DNA of 64,000 nucleotides from Endocalyx cinctus (lineage: Eukaryota; Ascomycota; Sordariomycetes; Amphisphaeriales; Apiosporaceae). The notes beneath the pieces were generated by a model that saw nothing but the letters and a program-made list of their open reading frames with translations, did no database searches and had not been told where the DNA came from. Location of the stretch: contig BCKC01000001.1 of assembly GCA_001600455.1 (NCBI GenBank), forward strand, positions 6,703,418 to 6,767,417, given 5' to 3'. Position numbers and translations under genes: made by a program. This document shows, in pieces, positions 1 to 10,200 of the stretch. Numbering within the stretch: the stretch's first letter is position 1; every line of letters begins with the position of its first letter.

Positions 1-196
1 CATCACTTTCTCTTTCGATTTTTTTCTCATCACTATCTAGCAGTATCACTGTAAAGCATCATCACTAGCTTTCGATTCCTTTCGTTAACGAGTTGATCTC
101 GATCTTTTTACCAAGGTTCCGCGAACCATATTTCCATTCTCTATCGTACATATTTCTCCATCACCGAAAGCCAATCTTTCATTTTAAAAAGTCAAG

Positions 197-667
197 ATGC
201 AGTCCAAGACAGTTCTCTTCCTTCTTTTCACCGCCATGGTATCAGCCAGCCCGTTGGCGACGAGGCAAAACAATAACAACAACAATAACAACAACCAGAA
301 CCAAAACAACAACAACAACAATCAGAACCAGAACAACAACAACAACAACTCTGATGCCGCCGCCACCAACGGAGGCGCAGCCGACTTCGGCACTTGCACG
401 CCCACCATGGACTTCCAGCTAGGACGAGCCGGCCGCAAGGCCGACGAGGGTACTTTCTTGCCCACGGACCCCGTCGTGGCCGAGGGCCAGCAAGACGCCC
501 TTAACCCCAGCATCATCATGAACCGAATCTGCGACCAGCTGACCAACGTGTGCGGCGCCAACGACGCGGCCGTCTCTGCTTGCGAGGCTGCCCAGGCCTC
601 GACCGAGGCTTTGGGTACCAAGGACGCCACCACCGCCGACGCTTTCAACTCCGCTCTCGGCTTTTAA
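197..667 (+). CDS. secreted Asn/Gln-rich small protein
   Basis: A 156-residue single-exon protein. Residues 1-18 form a typical signal peptide (basic start, then VLFLLFTAMVSA). LATRQ follows and could be a Kex2-type processing site. Residues about 24-51 are almost pure Asn with regular Gln, encoded by aac/aat triplets. The rest is a compact domain with four Cys and the segment DFQLGRAGRKADEGTFLPTD. I recognise it as resembling conserved secreted proteins of unknown function in plant-associated and soil ascomycetes, but cannot name a Pfam family. It is likely extracellular or cell-wall associated. The N/Q tract is expected to vary in length between strains because it is a triplet repeat. The start is the first ATG in frame with the signal peptide. 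About 190 bases of CT-rich leader lie upstream within the window. Confidence 0.8.
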   Translation: MQSKTVLFLLFTAMVSASPLATRQNNNNNNNNNQNQNNNNNNQNQNNNNNNSDAAATNGGAADFGTCTPTMDFQLGRAGRKADEGTFLPTDPVVAEGQQDALNPSIIMNRICDQLTNVCGANDAAVSACEAAQASTEALGTKDATTADAFNSALGF

Positions 668-1732
668 AGATTTATTTTTCTTTATTTCATCTTGCTTTTA
701 TCTTCTTCTCGCATCATGGTTGGAATAAGATAAATTGGGGGGCGGCGTCGTCTCGCTTGGTGCTTGGTGCTTGTGAAGACGACGATGACGATTAATGAGC
801 GCATGTGTAAAACAGTCACAACGAGAGGCGTATAAGGATATAAAATCGAAATCGGGTATAAGACCTGTCCTAAATAAACAATTCAAATCACATTATCAAT
901 TGAATCACTCATGATGAATTACTCGTTGCCCTTTAGCCATATGATAAGATTACTCGTGTAATAGCAATAAAGAAAGTCGCTGGTTTCCGCATAATCACAT
1001 CCACATCATGAGTATGAGGATTATATTCTGTGACTATACAGAGAACCCATTAAGCCACAGGTAGGGGTTAATCAACTTTGGCGATGAGATGTTTCCGAGA
1101 TTAAGTTTCAGTCAATTCGTCGCAATGACTTATCCCACTAAAATCCATTGTTCAGTTTAGGCGTGAGAAATCCATATTTCAGTAATCATACTGCCCCCTC
1201 ACCGCTGATCTGTTTTAAATATCCTATTTGATTCTTAAGCTGAAATCATCCGAAGGGTGTATTGAAAACATTTCTCGACTATCACCTAATCAAGACTCAT
1301 CATCATGGAATCTCTTATTCACCATCTTGCCCTTAATAAGGAGTACGATAGCTCGTGACCCTTATATGTGTCTTCTTGCTCATGTTCATTCTCCTCTCAC
1401 TTCCTATTATCGACTGGAGCTGACTGCCCTATTCACTCTCGAAGCTTAGATAGAACACCACCAACCCATCCTGATATTTATATATAAATATGGCCAGCCT
1501 TCACCACTACTCTCTCTCCCCTTTCCTCTCCTTACCTTCCTTTACTCCACGCTTATAAATCCGAGAAATTCCACGACCAAAACCATAAAAAAAAAAAACC
1601 GCAACGACTTATCTTATCCATCAAATCCGGTCCGACTCTATCTTATTTATATTCGCCGATAAAAAGAGAAATATCTCATCAGCCCAATCTTCATACCGAC
1701 CTCACCCCGTTTCCTTAAGATATATACCGAGG
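668..1732. other. intergenic, 3' region of secreted protein and promoter of small ORF
   Basis: AT-rich DNA with no coding signal I trust; open frames here are short and lack homology-like features. The right end looks like a fungal promoter (see the entry at 1481). Confidence 0.5.
1481..1550 (+). promoter_or_regulatory. TATA-like box plus CT-rich tract
   Basis: TATATAAATA at 1481-1490 is followed from about 1497 by a nearly pure pyrimidine tract of about 50 bases, the usual look of a filamentous-fungal core promoter and transcription start. The next plus-strand ATG of interest is at 1733. This supports the small gene there. It is a pattern call only. Confidence 0.35.
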
Positions 1733-1903
1733 ATGTGTCATCAAGTGACCGAGATCTGCAGGAACGTCGAATGTCAGCGGTTCATAAGATGCTATTGGGA
1801 ATACCGCTGCCGTGCCTACCTCATTGGCCGCCCTGGCGAGGCATGCCACGTCACGTCGACTCAGAGGAGAGATCGGGAGTGTACAACATGTCGTGCGTCG
1901 TAA
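1733..1903 (+). CDS. candidate 56-residue Cys-rich small protein
   Basis: An ATG at 1733 opens a 57-codon frame ending TAA at 1903. The product starts MCHQVTEICRNVECQRF and has seven Cys in 56 residues, including a C-x2-C near the end (ECTTCRAS). Aromatic and basic residues alternate with Cys in the middle (RCYWEYRCRAY). There is no signal peptide. The composition and the MC start resemble a loose class of small cytosolic Cys-rich fungal proteins of unknown function. Its support is the promoter-like TATA/CT tract upstream and a frame richer in Cys than chance would give; it could still be a random frame. The two nearest convincing genes are on the opposite side or strand, so it would be monocistronic. 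Confidence 0.4.
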   Translation: MCHQVTEICRNVECQRFIRCYWEYRCRAYLIGRPGEACHVTSTQRRDRECTTCRAS

Positions 1904-2547
1904 CATGAAAGAATATTAAGTTTTTATATGTCGGCTTTCTATTGGGCTACCGGGAATCAGGTTGTTAATCGTAAGAAAAGAAAAGAAAAGGGGTTCTGGC
2001 ATCCCTTTCTCTTTTCGTTCTATTTTTTGGAGACATGGGGGGTGTAAATCTTCTGATTATATTTTTAAGAAGATAGTTTTCATAGTTCTTCTCAATTTCA
2101 TACTAGATAGGAATAAACCGCCGAATTAACATCACGAAACAATTTAAGATGATGCACATATGTAATAATATTAGCCTGCAGACTTTGATTCTTGTAGTTC
2201 AACTGCAAGATGCAAAAGACTAGTTCTAGCAATATTTGTGAAGTGAACTTCCACAATCGTAATCCTTTAGTCACCACCGTATCTATGTCCTTTCCGATAA
2301 TTCGTTTCTTTCAAGCGACCCCAAGGAAAGCAACAAGTATCAACTTCAAACCAAAATTCTTCTGTTTGGTTTATCTACCATGTCATCGATAATTCTGCTA
2401 AATCACTACTGATTGAGCCCCAACTTTAAGATGAGTATGATAAATCATACGCCTAAACCATACGTCCAATGACAATTGAATATTCAATGATCCCCCAAAA
2501 ACACCGATAAACTTTTAGTCTAGCTTGAATATCTGTCATCTTGTCCA
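1904..2547. other. intergenic
   Basis: AT-rich sequence with a short run of aaaag repeats near 1974-1990. I see no gene. Confidence 0.5.
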
Positions 2548-4815
2548 TCAAGCTATCGAAATCTGCTGATCATCTGAACAGATCCGGGTTCGGGGACTAA
2601 CGCGTCGAGGTTGGTCCTCATCATCGATTACCTTGGCGCTGGCTGGTGTGAAATGACGAGTACGCTTGAGGCCTTTGTCAGAGCCGCTGGCGAGACGATT
2701 ATCTGTGCCGATATTTCCAGTATCAATCCCGGTGTTGGTGAAAATATTGGCAGCATTGGTTCTATCATTACCGAACTCGCTTCCTGAGACAGATCGGTGA
2801 GAGAATGATCCCGAGAAAGCCCTATGGCTTGGTGTAGAGTTGGTCGTACTAGGATCACGATTATCCTTAACCGTACCGTTGAATGCAGCCTGCGATACCT
2901 TTCGCATGTCATTATGTTCTAAGGTCGGAGTTTTCTCCGTCTGGCCTTCGTGGTTCAAGCGGTTTTCTTTACGAGACTTTACTTCGGACGTGGGCGCTGG
3001 AAGAGTGGATCCTTGAACAGGCAGAGGATGTGGTTGGTTTAGTAATGAATGAGTTAGCGTAGTGGCAAGTTCTGACGAGAAGTTGGCGTTTGTCCCAAAG
3101 AACTCGTTGGTTGGTGGAGTGTCTATGATCAACCTTTATCAGCACAAGCGGCATTAAAGGTACACAGATGCCAAGATGGTAAGAATAAACGGTGATGGTA
3201 GATGGAATCCTAAACGGAGAGTGGCAGCAGAGCGAATAAGTTATAACGTACTGCCAGGCGTTCCAAGCTTATTGATATCAATTCCAAGATCATCAACAAA
3301 GCTCACGTCGACCAAAGCAGTAGGTGAATTAGTAGGAACTTTGAGGCTAAGCGTGCTAGCTTCTGGATCCTCAAAGGCCGTCGCTTCGAAATTGACAGGA
3401 GGGAAGCCGGTCATGTTGTTGTGCGAGTTGTCCGAGCCTGTCAAGCTATAATCTGGCAAGCTGGTGTCTGTGCTTGAGATCTTACTATTACCAGTGGCCT
3501 TTCGACTGGTTGACGGGTTATAAGGTGCCTTTCCTGAATCAGCACATTGTGAGTACCCGACAGGACCAAATGGAGTAGCCCAGTCCATATACGATGTGCT
3601 ATCGGTGTTTTGCCGATTATAAGGATCCGCATATGCCGTCCCGGATGTGTTTACGCCCCGTTGAAGTAGAGCCTGAGTGTTAGGCATAGATCCGAAAAAG
3701 TCATTGCCGTTGACTTGAGCCATCCCCGACAAAGGTTCTTGAGTATTTAAGCGTGATGATGTTGAAGAGATGTCCATTAGACTAGATCGGCGACGAGGTG
3801 AGTGTAGATGTGCGTCTGACGCTCCATCTTGCTTTTGGGTTGGCATGGGCATTGTCGGGTTGAAAGGGCCACGGCGCCACATGGTTGGATTCGGCCAGGC
3901 AATTCCTGAACTTTCAAGGATATCTATAGAAGACACAATATGTGAGTATCCATCCAAATCCATAGTATTATTTGCTACATACCGAGTGGAGCATGTTGAA
4001 ATGAGAAGGCTACGATATTCTTGACTCGTTCAATCGGCACGGTCAAAGAGTCTCGTGGAAACCCCTCGCTAATGACAATTTTGATCCGCCCAACCTCGTC
4101 GGCTGGACTCCAGTAACTTTGCCGGAGAAGCTCGCTGCGAAATGGAGGAAACTTGAGACACTGAAGATCACCATTCTTGGTGAACTCTTTAACGAGGTTA
4201 TCAGTAACTGTCGGCTTTAAGCGGTGGTTGTTTACGTGTAGCTGACATACCAAAACTATGGTTGATTAGCTGTGGCCATGGACCACTCCGGTTGAAGGAC
4301 GATGACCTAGATTTAATTGCCGTTTAGTTCTAAGGAAACTGACTACCTAGACTGACACAAAGATGGAAGACCGGCGGGACTTACGCTACCATACGTCCAT
4401 CGACCAAGATCCGTGCTTCAAACTTGACCAGCTCGGGATGCTTGCTATAGTTCTTGGTGAATTGACTAATTTCAGGTGTATCCCAACAGTGGAGCGAAAT
4501 ATTGAACGGGGTACCGGGGGAAAGGCCAGGCATGAAGCAGGTCATTGTGGGAAGACCGTATGACCCATGAGTGTAGGCGAACTCTGTTGAAATACAAGTA
4601 TCAGTCAGCTACGTATAGAAATGAATTGAAGGGTGTAAAATCCGAAGTAGAGATAGGGAGAGGAATCAAAGGAACCCATCAGTCCTTCACTAGCTGAATA
4701 CTATATAATCACACTAACCTGTATCATGGACCACATGGCAGTTGGTCTTGAACTCCTTCATGGGAATTTTGGAGTCCTGTGGAAAGAGTAAGACATCCCA
4801 GTCCTCGAATCGCAT
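2548..4815 (-). CDS. conserved fungal protein of unknown function, six exons, 600 aa
   Basis: Rebuilt exons on the minus strand: 4815-4719, 4583-4385, 4306-4251, 4186-3983, 3923-3252 and 3122-2548. They sum to 601 codons, and every junction is GT-AG with matching phase. The protein begins MRFEDWDVLLFPQDSKIPMK. The first 190 or so residues look globular and beta-rich (GLPTMTCFMPGLSPGTPF, then EFTKNGDLQCLKFPPFRSEL). A joint follows at LDILESSGIAWPNPTMWRR. The C-terminal two thirds are Ser/Thr/Asn-rich and probably disordered. I recognise the N-terminal block as strongly conserved across Sordariomycetes, but know no named domain or function. The start is the only ATG that gives that conserved N-terminus. 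Reading the segments as separate genes would be wrong. Confidence 0.8.
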
Positions 4816-5953
4816 TTTTCTTGATAGGATAATTGAGAATGTCTATAAAGTTGCAACCAAAAGGGAAGGGGGAAAATTGCTCAACAAATGCAAGAGGCAA
4901 CAGTCTCAAGAGATAAGAGAAAAAAAAAAGAGTAGATCTGGGGATACTTGAAGAGAAGAAAGGAAAATCACTGAGCATGACAAACTCAAGGATGACCGAA
5001 GAGGAAAGTTGATATATGTAATTGCAATTAGAATAATTGAAATAGAAAAGGAATGATATAAAGGGAGGAACATTGAAATAAGTTCATTGGAGCGTGTATG
5101 ACCTCAACTTTAACGCCTCCTTGTATCGTACGTAGGAAGTTAATATTTATTTAAATACAGGTGGTCCAAGGCTAGATAGAGCCTTGTGAACCTCCTAGGG
5201 TGAGTATATAATATCACTATAGGAGAGAAAGAAGGAACCTTAGTAAATGGTGGTTAACCTACGTACTTACTAGGCACGTTAATCTACCTAGGTAGCTAGG
5301 TAGTTAATTGTCTCGTGCCTTCTCTTTAACGGTGGGATGATATACAAGAAAGTCCGTTTCCTAAATAGTACCTACTGGAGGTAAGTATCTAGGTAGTTAA
5401 CCCCTATGTCGACGACTCCTATCTATATATTGGATGGATATCTACCTAGGTATACACTGACTTTGAGTAAATCTCAACACCTATTCTTAACCATGACAGC
5501 CATATTGAATGCGACAAGTTTGATAGAAATGTGGCTTTGTTTAAAGATTAGCGAAATGTATCCTGAACGGTACTTGCTATCGACAAGTTATACCTATAGA
5601 TAATCCACCCGATGGCTCTAATATATCCTTAGATATATAGTCAATGCAGGTGCTTAATATATATATCATCGTGATGAGCATTATTTATAATTGGCAAATA
5701 ATCCACTTATACAATGTCATAGATATGAACAGTTTCAATTACTTTTTTTTTTTTTTTTTTTTTTTTCTTTCTCAAATTTGCTTTCCACAAAGGAAAAGAA
5801 GACGCCGTATGAGCTAGTGGTAATTGTATCTTAGAAGCGCCTAAATCTATAAACAGCGACTGAGAGAGTAGCGCGAGATTCCACTATCATCAACTTCGAC
5901 TCTGCTCAATCTTGGTATTCTTTGGAAATATTGGTACAGTTGCTCTGAATACT
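4816..5953. other. intergenic with CTAGGTAG motifs and T24 tract
   Basis: No gene seen. It holds several CCTAGGTAG-type palindromic motifs (around 5280-5305, 5388-5398 and 5443-5452) and an uninterrupted run of 24 T at 5743-5766. Confidence 0.5.
5743..5766. repeat. T24 homopolymer
   Basis: Uninterrupted run of 24 T in intergenic DNA, about 180 bases past the end of the NDUFB8-like gene. Confidence 0.9.
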
Positions 5954-6575
5954 CTACTCCTCTGCCTCTTCAGTCTGATACGGTTCTGGGTCACCAGGAG
6001 CTCTAGCCTGTAAATATGAAATTAGCATCCTACCCTAAGCTCCGCCATCGACTTCTAGTATGAATCATTATTTGAAAACTTACCCGTACAGCTCCAGGAC
6101 CACCCAACTCTCTCTCCAGCCCGCCTTCGAATTCCCTAGGGTATGACACTTTGTCTGGGTATGTCTGACCAACTACCCAGCATACCCCAAAGAAAACTGC
6201 CAAGAAGGCACCTATTTGAGCTAAGCCCTTTCCTGAAGATATCCATGTATATTCATAAGGAGAGAACATTCCAAGAACATCGTGGTCCTCATGAACCGGT
6301 TCACCGAAATTACGTCGCTCTTGCTTGTCCCACCAGTCACCGTGAGGATCGCGGAATTGTCGCTTTTCTCTGGGCGGGTTGATATATCCACCAGTCTGAC
6401 CCGGGTCTTCCTCTTCGGAAAGTACCTCTTGGTCGGGAAACTTCTTTTCAGTGATGGCGGGATCGTTTATAGTTCGGGGGAAGAAAGTTCGCTGCTGGAT
6501 GATAGGAAGTCTTCGCGATGCTGTTAGGGATGCCGATCGAAGAGCCGAAGCTCGCACAATTCGACAAGGGAGCAT
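5954..6575 (-). CDS. mitochondrial complex I subunit, NDUFB8 (ASHI)-like
   Basis: Two exons, 6575-6084 and 6007-5954, with a phase-0 intron and 181 residues. The first 35-40 residues are basic and hydroxylated without acids (MLPCRIVRASALRSASLTAS), a mitochondrial presequence. The mature part carries KRQFRDPHGDWWDKQERRNF, then a single membrane span (GLAQIGAFLAVFFGVCWVVG), then YPREFEGGLERELGG and an acidic tail. This layout fits the single-span accessory subunit NDUFB8 of the membrane arm of NADH:ubiquinone oxidoreductase. The family assignment is from recall of the fungal homologues; the exact fungal gene name is left open. It is the only respiratory gene in the window. Confidence 0.75.
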
Positions 6576-7272
6576 CTATTCAAGCAAGATGAGTTATTTT
6601 CTTTAATCAAAATGATTTTGAAGATTCAATTGAAACATACCGTGGGCTATTTTATGCCGCAATGTCCCCAATGATCTCGAATTGTTGTTGGACGTTATAA
6701 TTGATTCAAGAGCTTGAGCGGATTAGAGAGTTGACGATGTAACTAGCAGCTAACTTGAATTGGCCTGAGGCATCCAGAGTGCGGTAATATGTATGCTTTG
6801 CTTGACTTCGGCTTATTATAATATATTATTTTATCTAAATGAATATCTATGAGTATCTACGAATATCTACGAATATCTATATGAATACATAGAGTATATC
6901 GTAATAACGCGAGGATTTTCTATTTGAAAAAAAGGTAATTCATTAAAAACACACGGACCACATTATAACCCTATTTCCTTCTTTCCCTTACTCCAAAAAG
7001 TGCTTGACTCAATACTTAAGAGATGCCCAAAAAAATTGACGTGACAAGGCGGAGACTGGTAGAAATTTTTTGAATCATTTTCAAACCAGTGAGAAAGTGT
7101 TTTTCCACTACATTTTTCATCATAACCATCGACACGGAGTTCTGAACATGTTCAGATTTCAATATAGTGTTTTAATATAAATTCTCTATTCAATGATATA
7201 ATTTTTATATCACCAAATGCATATTTCGTTAATTCCACTCTATTCCTTTCTCTCTAGACACCCTGGACAGCT
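6576..7272. other. divergent promoter region between NDUFB8-like gene and SWR1
   Basis: About 700 bases of AT-rich DNA between two divergently transcribed genes, probably carrying both promoters. It contains a short tandem run of the form gaatatctay (6840-6890). A CT-rich stretch (7236-7258) precedes the SWR1 start. Confidence 0.5.
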
Positions 7273-10200
7273 ATGACGACCATCGCGTCGCCCAAGTCTG
7301 CTCCAACCGCCAACAATGGAATTCCCCATAATGCATCGCAGTCTGAAGATAAAAATTCTTCTGAGACATCTAACATCCCCCCCAGCTCCGATACAAACTT
7401 AGAAACAATTCAAAACTCTAATATAAGCCCCATAAAAAACGAAACAAATGGTACACATGTGGACGAATCTATCACAACTAAAGCCAACCATCATGACGAC
7501 GACAATTGTAGCGTTCATGATGTTATTGATGTTGGCGAAAGGCCAACCAAACGACGAAAAGTTCGCGATATCACCCCTCCTCCACCAATAATTCGAAAAC
7601 CAAAACCCGAATCCCCTCCTTGGAAAAAGATAGAAGCTGATGGCCCTACAACGTTTACCGAAAATGGTAGACGAAGATCTGGACGGGTCAATCTGGTTCC
7701 TCTCGAATTACAACCACAAGGGCCAAAAAGGATGACCAGAGGCGCTCTCAGTGGTTTAAGTGCACCCCCAAACCCTAGAGAAACGCGCTCGACTACCACC
7801 AATGGCCATGTTAACGGTGCACAAAAGAACGCGTCTACCAACAAAGGAAATTTGAAATCCTCCAAAGCTGCTGACCCTGCACCGCCAAAATTACAGAACA
7901 AAAAATCCTCAACGAATCTACCTAATAGACCTACACCCAGGACTCGACGACATACTCTTTCACCCCCACCTCCCGCGCCTTCGCCTAAACGAGCGACGCG
8001 AACTCGTCGAAGCTCGAGGACTAATCGAGACAGTCTTGATAACTATGACCAAGAATCAGAACAGCCTACCAATGGAGGCATAAATTCACGTTCGACAACT
8101 AAAATTCGTTTGCGAGTGAAACCCTCTACAATTCCGATAGTTCATCCTGGTCAGATAAATATACCGCCCGGGCAAACACTTGCGCGCCCAAAAATTGCGA
8201 ATAATTTTGAAGAGTTCGTCTCGAAAGCGCCGGAGGTAAACGTTAAAGATGGCGGCTGGTTAGATCTGGTTGACGAAGGACCCTTTTACACGGAAGACCA
8301 GGCCCAGAAAGATGCCGAGGCCATCTTGCGTATCGAGAAAGAAGTGCAACCTGGAGGTTTACTTAGTGAAGAACGTTGCTCTGCGTTCGTTCCTGAGCCT
8401 GCTGAAGAACCACCTCGGCAATATGCACATATGGATCATCTTTTGAAGCAGTTGGAATTATTGCGCAAGCTAATGCAGAAGGAACAGCAAAGACACAAAA
8501 ATAATGCAAAGAAATTGGCCGAAGCCTGCAGAGATGAGTGGATACGTCGACAGCCGAAAACGGCCGAGCAAATAGAGGCCGAAGCCAGACTTGCTTGCAT
8601 CGGGCGCTATAAAATAGTTGTGAAGGCCCTGAGTGGGACTTGGGAGAATGTCAAGCTTGAGATTAACCGGCGCAGGTTAGAAGAATGGGAAGCCGAAGAA
8701 CAGAGGAGAGTTAAGGCTGCCTTAAACGAGGCAGTAAATATGTCGGAACTTAAACTTCAGGCTCGTCGCGCTCGATTCGATTCTGAAATTCTAAGTGATG
8801 AGGAGGGAGAGGAGGAGGAGGGGGAAGAAGAAGAAGAAGAAGAAGAGGAAGATGATGACGAGGAAGATATGGAGAATACGGATGAAGATGCAAGCGAAGA
8901 GGATATCGCTAAACAAGAAGAAGGTTTGGAGATGGATGAAGATTCAATATCCAACGATGATGAAGACAATATGTCTTCATCCGATGACGAGGATGATGCT
9001 AAATCAACTGCGTCCGACGAAGGCCTAACCCAAGAACAGCTCCGGGAGAAATATGCAAATGTGCCTGATCTATCCGCCTTGAAGGATCCTGAGACCGATA
9101 TACTTGATGAAGCCGAACAGGTGCGAGGGGAGACAGAAGACCAGGGTGAAACAACGGACGAGTCGGTGGATATGGACGACGACCTTGGCTCCAGTGATGA
9201 AGGCATGACTAGTGGAGATGAAGGGGGATCCGATCTAGAAGAGGACGATTCTGAAGAAGATGACGAAGCACCGGGTCTCCTTGGCTTACTCTTTGGCAAG
9301 AAAGAACTGAAAGAGATGAAACAGACGGTCGAGACCAGTGGTGAGCAGCATACGTCAAATGATATCGAGATGGCGGACGCCCCTGATACCGCAACGGACA
9401 TCTCGATTTCAGACAGGCAACATACAGCAGTTAAAGAATACGATCAACCCAAACCACCGCCTTCAGTTCCTCTGCAGGACCAGAAGATAACCCAGAAAGC
9501 AGACGCCTTCGAGCTTCAAATCAATGGCAAGAAAGCCTCCACACCCCAAGATGAAGCTGATTCGAATCCACCGGACTCGTCACATCCGGACAAGGAGCTG
9601 CCATCAACTTTGCATCAGGCGAATGGTCTCGATGTACCAGTCGAGATACTTGAAGAAGCTCAGCAACAAGACATAGAAATGCAAATTGTTGATGATGTCG
9701 GACAAGCACAAAAGATACTCAAGATAGCTACTTCTGACGCAAATCCGACACAGGACTTGGTAGTCCCGAGTGTAGAGGTAACGAATGTTTCGCCAGGGCA
9801 ACCACAAGCAAGCCCCGATACAGACGTGGTGACGAATCCTCCGAGTAGAGATCGAAGCCAGTCGCCGAGAACGTCAGATACCAAACCTTCTGACCTCGAC
9901 ACCAACTCTTCCCTGGTAAAATCTGGTATGAGCAGGTCAGGCTCACCACAAGCCTATATCCCACATACCGAGGTTCCATTTCTACTCCGAGGCAACCTAC
10001 GTGAGTACCAGCAATATGGACTTGACTGGCTTGCTGGGTTGTACAAAAACCAGACGAATGGTATTCTGGCTGATGAAATGGGTCTGGGGAAAACGATCCA
10101 AACAATCGCTCTGCTGGCCCACTTAGCTTGTCATCACGAAGTTTGGGGTCCTCATCTTGTCATAGTTCCCACAAGTGTCATGCTAAACTGGGAAATGGAA

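Noticed and set aside
8757..9401. Minus-strand Ser-rich open frame of 214 codons
   Set aside because: It is the antisense of the GAA/GAT acidic tract of SWR1; the poly-Ser is the reverse reading of poly-Glu codons.
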